A DNA stretch of 64,000 nucleotides from Gautieria morchelliformis (Eukaryota > Basidiomycota > Agaricomycetes > Gomphales > Gomphaceae): contig WHVA01000045.1 of NCBI GenBank assembly GCA_015179125.1, positions 301,678 through 365,677 of the forward strand, given 5' to 3'. The notes under the pieces were generated by a model, which did no database searches, was not told where the DNA came from, and was given only the letters and a program-made list of their open reading frames with translations. Both the position numbers and the translations under genes were made by a program. Below are positions 10,899-23,433 of this stretch, in pieces (position 1 is the first letter of the stretch; every line of letters starts with the position of its first letter).

Positions 10899-12917
10899 CG
10901 TGGTGAAGTTCTAACCTAGCTGGTGGATGTTGACGATATGAGGTTAGAATGAGAGGGGGTTGTTTTCACCTATTTATCAAGGTTTGGGAGTGATGCAAGT
11001 TCCGCGAGTTCTGTGGGACCAACAGGAGCAACAGAGAGGAACATCAGTCTATGAGAGTGAAGTGAAAGACCAAACCGGACGAACAAGCTAGAAAGGGGGA
11101 GCTTAGGCTTGAGGGAGACAGAACGCGAACCTAAAAGCAACGCGTAGCATACAGAACTAAGGGGTTGGCCCGCACATTGGCAACTTGGCAATGTTACAGC
11201 GACCATTTTGGCGATTTATGACCCAACATGTTGCCTTGATATCGGTTATAGTGCCTGGGCGCAGACAGTGTGTAGAGAGAAACTTGGCCAGGCAAGGTCT
11301 GGTTCGGGGCCATGTACAAACGCTTCTGCTCGGCTTCTTGTGGATCTCAAGCGTGTCCAGCTTGAATTTGACTTTTCCCTCTTCAAGCTTTATTGTCCAC
11401 CGGTGGTTATGATCGCCCGCACTTCGGTGGGGGAATAGAGGTCATATTGCTCCTTTTGATACTTCTCAGATAGACATTGAGTTGTTCCACTTCCCTATGT
11501 ATCGCGGCTTCCGGAGCCATCATGGTCGCGCAGGCTGTCACACCTGTGACGCGACAATATAGTCGCAAATGTGGAATCGTACACTCGGTATTTCTGCGAC
11601 AACCACACGCGCCCCCGCGCGCACCTACTATTGGTGCTTGCATTGCCATCTACGAGCCTCCCCGTACCCTCCCACCATCACTTATCATTCGCACTCATGC
11701 TGCCCGTATCATGCCCCACCACCGGAAGAGACAGGAGAGGGGTGCGTAATCTTCAAGCAGTTCGCGCTGAGGCTGAGGCTCTCGTCGTTGTCGGCATGTT
11801 CGGTCAACCATGAGTGTCTAACTAAAGACTATGTTTTCAATGCCCCCATACGTGCGACGGTGCATCGCGCAATTGGTTGTATGGGAAGCTGCACTCCAGT
11901 CAACAATGGTTCATATTTCTAGAGTGTGGAGGATTAACTGGGCTAGTGATAACCGACAACGAAGTTACTCTTAGGCAAGATGCCCCTGTCATGAGTGTCA
12001 CTAAGTGGTAGGCCAAGTTTCATCTAGACCTCTCTCTCCACGTCATTCCTGGTGTACACTATACAATATAGACACGTGGGCGCGGAACTGATGCGACCAC
12101 TTGTGTGTGCACTCACTTGTCCTGGCAGGACCCGTGATCGCTCTCCTTCGAATCCAGCATTTGGGGGTGTAAAGCATCTGTGGTGATGCGCCGCGACATG
12201 GCACAGCGAATCTACCATTCTGTGTGCGCGCTCTCCTGGTGAATTGTCGGCGTCGCACAGAACCCCGTCCTGGTTCACTGTTGAACCGTTGAACCGTACA
12301 GCCAAGCCTCATTGGGTCGAACCCGATCGCATGGTAGTCCGACGAAGGAGAACAGGCGCAAGTAGATGGTGTCACTGGTTCAGAGCAGAGAGATGATGTG
12401 TGAGTATTCTCTCAGTAGGGTCATAAGGAGTGTGCCCAGGCGTGGTAGCACTATTTTGAAGGGATCGCATGAGGCATGACTCAGAGTCGATCGATCAGCG
12501 GATCAGGATAATTCTGGAGACAATTGTTGAAACGTTGACTTTGATATTGCTGCTCTGCCTCTCCGCCAGCGGGACATGGGTTCGCTGAGATCAAGTTCGA
12601 ATCTGCTGTGGTTTCTCCGCTGATGCCTGCACCGTCGGAGACTCGTTGAAAGCAAAGAAGAAAAGGGGCCTGCGTACACGGATTGTTTCAGATAAATAAT
12701 GATTCTCTGCCCACAGATATCGGGGCATGATGGATGATGGAGCTCCTGTTTCGAAGCCTGCACGTATGGCGTAACGTCTCTTAGTCAGCCGAGCTGCGAA
12801 CTCCGCACGACTTCAGCAACCTCTTCTGTATCTTTCTCCCTCCTTTCCTTCCTCCAGCACCGCAGCTCCTCCTCCCGCCTCCCACCTCCTCTTTACCCAC
12901 ACTCCTTCAAATTCTCC
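10899..12917. other. divergent intergenic region between the MgtA-like gene and the epimerase gene
   Basis: About 2 kb separates the two outward-facing starts. Short open frames exist (for example around 11569-11922) but none shows a domain, a signal or exon-like continuity. The last 120 bp before 12918 is C/T-rich (CTCCTCCCGCCTCCC), as is usual for a fungal core promoter. Promoters of both genes must lie here, but no specific factor site is claimed. Confidence 0.5.
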
Positions 12918-14704
12918 ATGTCCAAACCCAGTGTCGTTGTCTTTGGTCTGTCCGATTGATCCGTCACATCAGAGTCGATCTGGGAGTCTCTTACGCTCAT
13001 TTTGTTAGGTGGTTTGAATTTAGCCGCAAGAGCATTGGGCACCTTTCTTGTTCCGGAGCAGGGTGAGCCGCTCGTTTCGGTGCGTCGCCGTCCATTTCAC
13101 CATATTACTCCACTCCTCATTATTCATTTTCACAGCACCTCCGGTTCGTAGACAAGTATTCCGTGGCCCCTCCAACCACGTACGTGGCGTCGTAACCACC
13201 ACGCTCTTTCTCTCAATACCCTGTGTCCAGCTATCTCGGTCTCAAGTTTCCCAAGTTACTCGAGAAGTCGACCGTTGACTATCGGCAGGCAAACCTCACC
13301 ATAGAGAGTATGCGATTACTCCGTGTATCCCAGTCCTGTCGACTCAACTCTGCCATCTAGGTCATGTGTCGTCATCTTTCGATCCTCCGGAAGGCGTGCC
13401 CCCATTCAGCTATGTATTCGACCTGACTGGCGAGATTCACATCTCTAGGCCAGCTGACATGCATATCAAACAAACCGCTTTACCTGCTTACCTTATTGGC
13501 CGGGAAGCTAATACCCGTAAAGTCAAATCTTACGTGCGCTTTACGACACCATATTATGAAACCTCGTTGGAGAAGACCGCTCATACCGAGAGTGAAGGCC
13601 TAAAACCATCAAATCCCTCTGGAACGTGGTATCATGAAGCGCTTCGCATTTTGGCTAATTTTGAAGAGTATTTCCTGCTTCCTCGTCGTGGTGGAACCTT
13701 CTGAGACCATGTTGCCAGCTTAAATCTCGTCATTCTCAGGCCCGGGCTTATCTATGGTCCCTGGATCATTTCTGGATTAGGCATGGATCTGGATCATACA
13801 TTGATGATTCTCTCTTATGCAACTTGAATAGTGACGAGGAGTATGCTTCTTGGGCCCGTATACCGAGAACTGGGCCAGGAATTCAAGAGCCTGTAGGTCA
13901 TCGCACGTATCTATCTTAACATGTTGCCTCATATAATCTTCAGGTGGTCTCCAGGTTATGATGCTCAGATCCTTTCCAGCATCGCTTGTTGATGTAGTAT
14001 CTATATCTAGGTATTCGCCATAACACAATCCACGTCGAAGATGTGGCGGCTGCGGGCTGGGCTGCTGCCGAATGGATGGCCAGTAAGGGACGCCGGGAGG
14101 CGAATAAGGAGGCGGGGGAAAACATTTATTTTGCCAATGACAAAGCGATAGTTCGGACAGTCGAGGGTTGTCCCGACCCAGCGGCAAAGCTCACTGCACC
14201 TTTATTCAACCTGGTGAGTCCCGTAATATCTATCTAGCATTGCTCGGTAGTGACGGTCATGCTTAAAAGGTCGATGATACTGATACTACTCTTCAAACAT
14301 TGACCACTGTGATGGGAACCACTTTTGGCATCAAGACCAGTTTCCATGGTCTATTGCACAACACTTTGGCTCAGGTAACTCTACATGCGCTGCTTGTGCT
14401 TCAAGTATACTTATATGCCACGCAGATGAAAATCGAGGAGGCTTTGGAAGATATTAACGAGATGCATATGGAGGCTTGGACTCAAGTCATCACTAAAGCG
14501 GATCCGCCCGTCCCCAACACGCCGCTTACCCCTTATATTGAGGCTTTCATGCTTGAAAAACGGTCTTTCGCGTACAAGGGCGGCAAAGTACAGAAAGTCC
14601 TGGGCTATAAGCTTCGACACCCCCAGTTTGGTGTAGACACTATCAAGGGCATCATTGATAGTTTCAAGGAGGAAGGCATTTGGCCCAACGTCCCCGGAAG
14701 TTGA
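12918..14704 (+). CDS. NAD(P)-dependent epimerase/dehydratase-like protein (Rossmann fold)
   Basis: It starts MSKPSVVVFG at 12918; a first intron joins this to GLNLAARALGTFLVPEQGEPLV. Further exons give LRFVDKYSVAPPTTYVAS, YLGLKFPKLLEKSTVDYRQA, HVSSSFDPPEGVPPFSYVFD, LNLVILRPGLIYGPW and HVEDVAAAGWAAAEWMASKG. The last exon is 14427-14704 and ends GIWPNVPGS. The glycine-rich start, the RPGxxYGP block and the HVEDVA block are those of the extended short-chain dehydrogenase (epimerase) group, in the form common in basidiomycetes. Substrate is unknown. A classic YxxxK catalytic pair is not clearly seen; YHEALRILANFE sits where it may lie. Exon joins in the middle (13690-14030) are less certain. The gene is convergent with TFB3 and leaves about 246 bp between the stops. 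Confidence 0.8.
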
Positions 14705-14950
14705 TTGATGTTTGGAGTTATGTTGCTCGTCGTTTTCAATCTTGTTATGTTTTGTTTTTGGCAGGGTTGCATATTCATTCCCTTTAGTTTGCTTGTCCAT
14801 TATTACTTCATGCTCATCTCATGTCTAGCTTTAATCCTGACTCGCTTTTCGGTAACCCTCGTCGTAGCTTTACATTTCTGGTATGATATATCGTAGGGGA
14901 GTTTCATGTAGTGTTCCCTTTATGCCCATAATACGCCAGCATGCATTCTA

Positions 14951-16359
14951 TCAGGCAGAACCCATGGTCGCGTCTGCAACACCTTGCGATGGAGAGATCT
15001 CCAGTCCCGCGACGGCCATCCTAATTGCACGCTCCCACACCTCGTCCACACAATATCCGCCAGCACGCATCAATCCTTCACGATCAGCGCGTACGGCTAC
15101 GCTCGAGGGATCATCGTAGTATGTCCTACGGACATACTGGTCTTCATACGCATACCAATCGTCGGTAAGAGGCACGTGAGGCACATCTGGAACAGTGCTC
15201 GCGATAGCTGCTCGACTGCGAAGCAACTTCGACTGTGATGGTATAGAGGACGAAGCGGTACGGGCAGCGGTACGTTTAAGTGCCTCGGCACGAGTTTTGG
15301 CAATGACGCGGGCAGCAGAGCCTTCCTTACCTGACTCCTGTCACGATCGGGTGTTAGAATATAAATCCATAGCAGTGCATGCAACATCATACGAACAAGT
15401 CCGTCTATGATAGCCCGTCGCTCTTTCTCTCGTTCCTGGCGCTCTTCTTCCTCCTCTCGCCTGAGCTCGCGCATCCGCTCTTCTCGCTCTCGCCGATCGC
15501 GCTCCTCATCTTCCTGTAATTCTTGCGCGTCCAACTTCTCGCGCTGGATGTTTAACTGAATCAGGGCAGCGTTCTCGGCGCGGAAAGCTGCTATTCGGGC
15601 CTCGGTTGCAGCGGGGTCGATCTCATTGATAAGATTAAAAGCTGAGACCAAGTACATCAGAAGTCATTAGACCAGTGACAAAAGCAGACGCACTGATATC
15701 CTCCACCATTTCCAGATAGTCGTTGTACGAGCGGAGGTCCACAAAGTCCTCGCGTCGTTTATTGAATCTGGCGATCGAATAAATGATTTAACAGGAACTT
15801 ATAGGGTACGGGCTCACTCCTTGGAGATTCTCCGACGGACAGCTACCTCCTTTTCAACAACGAGATCCTCAAACGTCTGCGGTGTAAAAGCCAATTTACG
15901 TAGCACTTTCGTGCAAATCGGACAAGGGGCCGGTCCTAGCGTGAAAAGCCGATCGATGCATGATTCACACCTAGTAATAAGATATGACGTTGAGACATGT
16001 TCTTGATGTGTGAAAGTGAGATGACAATACATTTTGTGATAGCAGGTGGAACTGACGAGGAGACGAAGCTTTGGATTTAAATATCGGTCGCTCTTGCATA
16101 CAGGACATTGGTCGTCCATGGACTAAATATATATCGTGAAGTGCGATGGGTCACTGTACATAGATGAAAGCAGCATGACACGTACAGAGAATTCTGCTGT
16201 CTTCCCGGTGGCATCTTTGACACCTCCACCGAAGACGGTAGAAGAGGTACTTTGAACATGAGACTGAGGCGTACCGCTTGCAGATGGGCGACTTGTAAGT
16301 GCAGAAGAGGTCCCAGCTCGCTTTGTGGACCCTCGGAGCCAACCTCCTGCTTTAGACAT
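14951..16359 (-). CDS. TFB3: TFIIH/CAK assembly subunit Tfb3 (MAT1)
   Basis: Exon 1 (16359-16186) is a serine/threonine-rich leader beginning MSKAGGWLRGSTKRAG. Exon 2 (16122-16031) and exon 3 (from 15970) join at M|CESC and give a C3HC4 RING: CPVCKSDRYLNPKLRLLVSS, CYHKMCESCIDRLF and CPICTKVLRKL. TFEDLVVEKEVAVRRRISKE follows, which is the MAT1-specific extension. Later exons give RREDFVDLRSYNDYLEMVED, FNLINEID and a long charged coiled coil (EDEERDRREREERMRELRRE). The tail has SIPSQSK and ends at 14951. RING, then MAT1 centre, then coiled coil is diagnostic of Tfb3/MAT1. The protein bridges the Cdk7-cyclin kinase and core TFIIH in the nucleus. No defect seen. Confidence 0.93.
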
Positions 16360-18160
16360 GGTGAAAGTATGTGTGCGCGCTTACTTAAAATTAGAGGTGC
16401 TGAGTAATCCCGCGTTCGGGGCCAGTTTCCAGGTCATGGTTTCCGGCTTAATAATTAGTCCCAGGCCTATCATTCTTGCCGACGGCCGAGTGAACCCTCT
16501 ACACTCTATCGATGCCTAACTCGCAGCTCTGCTGGTTTCTTTGCAGCTAGCTTGGGCCTCTCACTCTCATACTGCCCCAGGTGGCGCACAAGATCCCTTG
16601 CCATCCATTTGGCATCGTGCTCGCATGCTCAGGCTCGATTAAACTTCTCTCTCCTTTGAGATCTACGAAGCGCTCACCTCACGTTGGTGCTTCTCCCTCA
16701 TTATTCTTAGTCGCCGCAGTTCTGTCGCTACTTCCAGAGAACGCTTCACACGGCACGCGGCATTCCTCATGCGCAGGCTTACCCGATAAGTTGCGACTTC
16801 AAGCACAACCGTTGTCGGGGCAGAATGCATTTCGCTTCTAACACCACGCGTACTTTGTCTCCGACTCGGAAGTTAACGACTTCATGCGCCCAGTGAGCAG
16901 GTGAGCGGTATTCATGGACGAGAGAGAAAGGCGGGTAAACTAACACATGCACTGTATGTGGAGCAGCGCTGTTACCGTCACAGAAAGGCTTTCCTACAGC
17001 AATAAAGCGACCGAGCATGTGTAGCCTTTGCCACGTGGTAGGTGTGGATGGATCTTCACATTGTGGCTTTTATAACAGTTTAATAGCCTTTCAATCGAGC
17101 TAGTAAAGCGGGTTACCGCACCATTGACAGGTCTCCCCACAAGGTGGAGTCTGACAAATACATGCATTCTAGGCACTGATTCGGTCTATGAAGCTTCTCT
17201 TCGAAACACCTCGTCCGAGCTGTACCTGATATTCAGGTTATCAGATCAGCGGCTCGTGTCAAGGACCAGCAGCCCTAGGCTCAGGAACATTCGCTGGTGG
17301 TGTTTACCGGTCCGGTTATGCGGCCAAAAATGCCACCGCACAGCGCATCTATCATTCAAAGGTGTCGAGCCAACACGGTAGCTTCTCCGGTGCGATCGAA
17401 CTTTGACGGCGTATGCTGGCATGCAAGTGGCCACTTGTCGGTGATGGGGGCTGTGCCTTGAGGGATCGAGTGATGCCCACCAGTGACATGGCCTCGCCAG
17501 AGACAGATGGCACAGTAAGCGACGATGCTTACATATGCTCCCCCACGCCGCGCTCTTGCCTGTTAGGGCATTGCACTCCACCGTGGGCAGTGGGTGTACC
17601 GCCGCAGTACCCCAGGGATGCATCGATATGGAGGTGGCACCAACGTTGTTGGTGTTGTACACCTTATCACTCTATCGGCGGTTGACGTACTGAGGACGCT
17701 GGTGGAGCGGCCCCTTCGAATCCAAATCGCGTCGGCTGCATGGAGTATCAAATAAGGTTGCCATCAAGACTGCACGTTGGGGCTCCTTCATAGATGTCGT
17801 ACTGAGCGCCTCACAGGCAAACTCCGAGGCATCCGTGGAAACTATCAATGTGGAGGCATTGTCTGGCGCAGACGGCGCGAGAACAAGTCATGCCGGCGTG
17901 CCGGATGCATGGCTTCGTGTGTTCTGGCTTGCACCAGTGGGAAATGTGAGTGCGTGGATATAGTGCAGCCAAGTACAGGCCTTCGGAGCGGTGTGGGATC
18001 GGGTGTAATGTAGATTTCGTCTCCGACATGCGGCACGCTCGGCACGGGCCTCGAGGTGGCTCGCCTACTTTATCCGTATGTGCGGGCTCTATCCTGCTTC
18101 AACCATCATCCTCCTTCGATTTTTCGGCCCTTTGACGCGAAAGTGTTAGCCTTCAATCGC
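16360..18160. other. divergent intergenic region between TFB3 and the Hsp20-like gene
   Basis: About 1.8 kb holds only short overlapping frames on both strands (for example 17246-17662), with no domain, no consistent exon series and no repeat shared with other parts of the window. I see no gene or RNA here. Confidence 0.45.
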
Positions 18161-19007
18161 ATGGCCGCTCGTAGGCCCCCTCTTAATCGGGGCCATTCTA
18201 TGCCTACGTACCCTGGAAGCCAATCCAACTCTTACGGCAGTGGAGTGGAAACCACCGTTTCGTCTTTGGCTTGTCTAAACCTCTCAGATTCAAAAGGCGG
18301 TACCTTAGGTACATCACTTGGAGCACCCTGGTGTCGCGTCCCCGCTCATTTTCCTTTCAGGTACAAGAGCAGGAGACATGTTGAGACGCGGGTTGACATC
18401 CAGCGTGAGTGACGGCAGCCGACCCGCAACCCCCCCAGACGCTCGCATACAATACCCCACTCCGCCTCACTCCGCATCCCCAATGACGTATGGGTCGCAT
18501 TCCCAACCGTCATACTTCCCACCACAGCCCTCATTCAACTTTTCGCGCACCAAGTCTCAGTCGAGTTCGTCTGGCGGCATGTCCTCGTATGCCCCTTCCT
18601 CAAGCCTCCCCTTAATAACATCCCCTGCCCCGAATCACTCGTCGTCTTTACTACGCGGACGAGCCAGCTCTCAGCCCCAGTCAAACGTGACCATGACGAT
18701 AGACAGCACCCCGCACCAGTACATACTAATGGCACCGTTGGGTCCCGGCTTCAGTGCTGATAGCATCACTATTGCTGCCCGGAAGGAAAATGTCATTGTG
18801 ATAGTTGCAGATCGATGGGACCAGGAACAGGATTGTAAGTGACCCCTTTAGAATGCTGTCAGGATGCGCTCAACTTTAGGGCAAGGTCATCATGAATGGC
18901 AGGTACAGTTTGGTCGCGACGGGGACATGTCGAGCGTCCATGCCAGCTTTGACAACGGTCTTCTCAAGATTACTGTCAAGCGTTTACACATGCATGCTCG
19001 GTCTTGA
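18161..19007 (+). CDS. Hsp20-like (alpha-crystallin-like) domain protein
   Basis: The proposed start is MAARRPPLNRGHSMPTYPGS at 18161. An intron (GTACCTTAGG...TTTCAG, about 18300-18359) joins KGG to TRAGDMLRRGLTSSVSDGSR. The middle is low-complexity and rich in Ser, Pro and Gln (YPTPPHSASP, SYFPPQPSFNFSRTKSQSSS). A second intron (about 18836-18880) joins DRWDQEQD to QGHHEWQVQFGRDGDMSS, which then reads HASFDNGLLKITVKR and ends at 19007. The end resembles the last strands of the alpha-crystallin/Hsp20 fold (GxLxIxV-R), and TPHQYILMAPLGPGFSADSI would be its first strands. A chaperone-like role is inference. The long disordered leader is unlike classic small heat shock proteins. Confidence 0.65.
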
Positions 19008-20538
19008 GCCCATGGACCTTTGTTGGATCCTTCCATCTGTTGGCTCCCCGGGGAGCAACCCACGCTGTCCATATCCAATGCCGCCATCTGTTGTTTACCC
19101 AGTACCGCTCATCATTTGCTCATTGCTGTTGTCCAGCCTGTATCCATAATCTTTCAGCCCGACCTGCGCTTGACGCTGGACCTCGGTACGCATCCACACA
19201 TCTTCATGCATCTGTTACACGAACCATGACCTATGACGGTTGACTACTACCATCGCTCTCGAGTTACTCGATTCCGAATAATATGCCCTCCATGCACCTG
19301 CCGCGTCAGTGTCATCTTAACACCTTTGGTACATACGTAACTTATCTAAGCAATAGTCTGTTGTACCCTGCCCATACCTAATCCTACTGTGTAAATTTCA
19401 CAGGAAGAAAAAATGAACTGAAAACGGCAGTGTCCGTAAGCTAGATGCCAAGACGTGTCCGCTGCCCGTAAGCACCGGGTTTACCTCGTTCTGAGCCACA
19501 TGAGCAAGGCACCGTCCCGACAGGCCAAGTTTTCCTTCAGGACGACGGCAAATTTCACCGAGAGGACTCGGACGTGTTGTCCTTGTGGGACACTATTGCC
19601 TTCTGTGGCCTACGTACGGTATTTGAGCTGTGGCGTCACATACTCGGCTTGCAGTCCTATATATGCAGAAACACGCAAACTACCATTAATGTGGTTCGAC
19701 ACAGGGCCTACTTCTCAGCTTCATGTGGCTATACGCAGACACCAATGACCGGGTCCTTCTTCGATCCCACGCTCCAAGCGATGGCTTGCCTGCGCGAATC
19801 ACCAACTTGTAAGGGCTTGGTCCAGACTTCATGGCCCATTTTGACCATGGGAATCGTGAGAGGCTAGAGAGGGCTAGAGCTCAGTACTTCAGTGATGATC
19901 GCGCTCCAATAGAGCTAGAGCAGTTAGGAGCTTGACGTCAGGCGGTATGCTGGGACGCGTCGGAAAGTTCAAATCGCATACCCGTTCTTCCAAAGCACCC
20001 CGGGGCATTCGTCGGGGGTTTGGTGCCAGGTTTGTTCTTTTGTTTTCACATTCGCGCATTGAAGAACAACCCATTATTCTGAAGAATCTCCAAAAATGCC
20101 AACGGCCTCTGTGATCCTAAAAAGAAAAAAGGCTGATCACTCGACCATAGGTGGCTTGGGCTGATGCCTCTCTTTTGACAGGTTTCGTGACATTTGCATC
20201 TTTAGATCTGACTTCCTTCATCACGTACATGGCAGAAGCTAGCGGCCCATTGCCATTCCCGCAAGCCTGCCACCACCCTGGATCACGGTTGTTGAACATA
20301 TTGAACATGACAAGGATGATGTTTCTGCTTGGACATTTGACCACACAAGCTAAAACGACACAATCAACGATATTCCTTTCGGGACATGGCATGGCATAAG
20401 GCTTCATCAAATGCATGCAGGATCGCTGCTCACAGCGATAGATCATCCAAAGTAACGGTTCGGAAAAACAAGGACAGTGAGCGGTGAAACAAATCGCCCG
20501 AATCTTTGTGATTACAGACATCCGCAGATCATAATGGG

Positions 20539-20580
20539 TATGATGTTCTCCCGTACACTACTGTACTGGAGGACATCATA
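20539..20580. repeat. 42-bp near-perfect inverted repeat (hairpin)
   Basis: Arms at 20539-20557 and 20562-20580 (19 bp) pair with two differences, one of which would be a G-U pair in RNA, around a 4-bp loop (CTAC). It stands alone in a gene-poor stretch. It could be a small RNA hairpin, a protein-binding palindrome or chance. Confidence 0.7.
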
Positions 20581-21339
20581 GTATCACTCTCACAAGTGTC
20601 ACCTTTCCCCCACGTGGGATTTCACTTCGCTTTCGGACATCCAATCCAACACTCTACTACCATGGACATCGAAGTCCGTGTGCCATGTCTAATTAATCAA
20701 CGATAAGAATTTTCTGGCTGTCAGTTCTTCAGCATAGGCTCGCATGCTCTGCAGGACGGTGTTTTGTCGAGGCACACCACAGTGGCGCGAGCAAGCGTAA
20801 GGGCACGACCATTTGGCGATTGCCGGAGCATACCAAGGCTCGCTGATCCGGATGATCAAGTCCAGGGGTAATTAATAGTAGTACTGGACAGTGAGGATAA
20901 GCGTGTCTTCTGCGGAGAAGGCCGTGACCACCCGTGCGAGTCGTTGACTATAATTAATCACTGGCTAGTCTGCGTGAAGATATATCCCCGTTTTGGCAAC
21001 CGGCCTGTAAAGTTTAGGTCCAATGTTCTCCTGCAGGGTCTGCTGCATGATTGCAAACATATGTATCAGGTGTCGGGGAAATGCATGACATATATACATA
21101 CATATATACCTGCAGATCCCGTTCGTCGTTTGGGTCAAGCCGTGGTCATGATGTGACGCAATGAATAGCTTACTAGATCATGTTGAAAGTGTCAAGCCTT
21201 GGCTTCCGCCAGGAACAGAGTTAATAACAGGTATTGAAAAATCCAAGGGTGTGAAAGAAGCGGTGTACAGTTCACCAAGGAATCAGGATAGACCGCAGAG
21301 TGTAAATAGTTGTGTTCAGTAATCATGGGGTGCAAGCCG

Positions 21340-22250
21340 AGCCAGTGAATGCAGATGAAGAACACCAACAAGCAGCAATTCTCCAACCGCCACTACATCT
21401 GCATGGATATTCAACCATTCTCGGTGAGCAAGCAGACAGCCTGAGAGAAATAATATATGGAAGTTGAAACGGCGCACTTGAGGGTACGGGAATGGACCAG
21501 ATCATTATATAATAAACAACGAGCTCACCCACACCATTCGAAACAATGCCACTCGTCGTGTCCTGTCCCTCGGACATAGAAAGGGTCATGCGATGTGATT
21601 CGTTACCATCAGCCGCCGCGTGAATCAATGCACACTAAGGGCGTCGTATGTGATATCACCATACGTTGTGAGGGTGTTGTATTCTCAGAATGACGTGGAC
21701 ACGCTACATAAACCAGCGCGTACAGAGCCAAGGTTCTGCTAAAGAGCAAAATAGTGGTAAGCATACGTTGAAATAGTGAAACACAGCCGGGTACACGAAT
21801 CAAACTGGACAGAGGTCTGGTCAGACAGGGCACAGCCCAGACGGACTTGGATAGTATAACACTCGAATAGGACTTACTGTCGTGTACACAATAACGAACA
21901 TGCGCCAGCAGCAGCGAGAAGGCGGCAAACCCATAGCCAAATAGTTGCATGAGTGCAACATTTGTAAATCTACAGTCATACGCAGTTCACAGCATGTCAC
22001 CCTATCGTCGCCAAAGTGTGCGGCATCGAGTCAACGACGAGCTAGGAGACGGGACAACAATGCATGAGATACACGATGCTGCAGATGGCAATGAACCAGT
22101 ACTGAGGGAAGTGGGACGGGGCGGAGGCTCGGAGGACTCGAGAGGAAGCAGAAATAGAACAATCTCGACTACCAGGCGAGAAAACTCAGTGGAGGGGAAG
22201 TAGCCGATTAGCAGAGCGGAGGAAACTTTAGCATGACATGAGGTCAAGAC
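21340..22250 (-). other. possible exons of a multi-pass membrane protein (tentative)
   Basis: Three hydrophobic coding-like stretches follow each other on the minus strand: FSRLVVEIVLFLLPLESSEP, LFGYGFAAFSLLLAHVRYCV and TTILLFSRTLALYALVYVAC. Each could span a membrane. Basidiomycetes have many orphan multi-pass proteins with small exons, which fits the pattern. No start, stop or splice chain could be settled and no family motif is recognised, so it may not be a gene. Confidence 0.22.
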
Positions 22251-22728
22251 CCTCCTCCTAGCTCAAAGTGCAGCAGCCCCTCCTGATCTACAGCACGACA
22301 CGACTGCGAGCCACCCGGCGGAGAGAACGAAACAGAGTTAGGAATATATATTTGCTGCCAGTTTGAACTCATTTTGAATAGCTAAAAAACCACCATCAAG
22401 CCCGAGCTTGTCACTGAAGGTATTGAAGCACAACCTACCCCGCAACAAATCATACAGTTGCAGCAGCATAAACGAGAACGATGCATATCTGTAAGTCGGA
22501 GCGGGCTGATGGTAAGGTGGCTCCGGATGTTTCGGCATATGTTTGTTCGTGCGGCGGTTTCTAAATATACCGCGTGTGGGTTTCACCCCGTCCGTCAGTG
22601 AAGTTGCTAACTTTGGAAAAGCAACGTTTGGTCAAGTAGGTCATTACATAATGGTAACCGATTGAAGGTGTCGGTGGGGTAAAGAGGGGTGGGTTTGGCC
22701 TTGTACATGTCACTATAACCTATACTCC

Positions 22729-22729
22729 T

Positions 22730-22764
<35 letters not shown>

Positions 22765-22975
22765 AAAGACTTGTTACTCACGTGTGATCCCCGCCCAATA
22801 TGTCACTATAACCTATACGTCCTAACAACAGCAAAAAAAAAAAAAGGAAGACTCCGGTTACTCACGTGTGATCCCCGCCCAATATGTCCCTGTAACCTAT
22901 ACGTCCTAACAACAGCCAAAAAAAAAAAAAAGACTCGTTACTCACGTGTGATCCCCGCCCAATTGCAAACCCGAG
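22729..22975. repeat. AAC microsatellite and about 78-bp tandem repeats with poly-A
   Basis: An (AAC)n run of about eleven units near 22730-22763 is followed by tandem copies of a unit of about 78 bp. The unit holds TTACTCACGTGTGATCCCCG, then CCTATACGTCCTAACAACAG, then a run of 13-15 A. The GTTACTCACGTGTGATCC part occurs three times (near 22773, 22857 and 22939). It sits about 460 bp upstream of the formin start. Each unit contains a CACGTG E-box-like hexamer. Confidence 0.85.
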
Positions 22976-23433
22976 AGCCCAGATTACCATCGCTCACTGT
23001 CAACTCACATAAAAGCTTCGCTGGCGCGTGTGGTCATGCGCGGCCGTAACGGAGGCGTGGTGTCACAAACGTGAGGTAGGAGTCTCGTGCGCCTAGCCTG
23101 ATATCGAAAGCCAAAAAATAGACTCGGAATGATATTGAGACCTGCACTTGGAATAAAGGGCCACACTCAGCGCAGATTCATCAACACGATGTGACTTACC
23201 TTACAGTAAGCTGTTGGTCCCCTTGTAGTGGACACTGTTCCAGAACTCAGTAGGTTCAACTAACCGACCAGTTCCACAACGCGAAACGTTGATTGAGCTC
23301 ATTAGAGCCTTCCAACTTAAGCTTGCAGTAAGAGCTCAGTGACTCGCCTTGAGTCAGTGTATGTTGCTGCTTACCTAATCCGGCTACATACCGTTTCAAT
23401 CGTCTACGCCCGTCTGGGCCAGACTAGAGCAGC

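Larger units (their letters stand above)
19008..23433. other. 4.4-kb gene-poor stretch
   Basis: No well-supported gene was found. 19455-19867 (+) and 20117-20521 (-) have open frames without recognisable features. A minus-strand series between 22250 and 21340 contains hydrophobic runs (LVVEIVLFLLP, GYGFAAFSLLLAHVRY, LTTILLFSRTLALYALVYVA) that could be exons of a multi-pass membrane protein. I could not join them into one frame with convincing splice sites. Separate entries cover the hairpin at 20539 and the repeats near 22730-22970. Confidence 0.45.

Noticed and set aside
19455..20521. Open frames of about 80-134 codons on both strands
   Set aside because: No splice continuity, no domain and codon use without pattern. 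Most likely chance.
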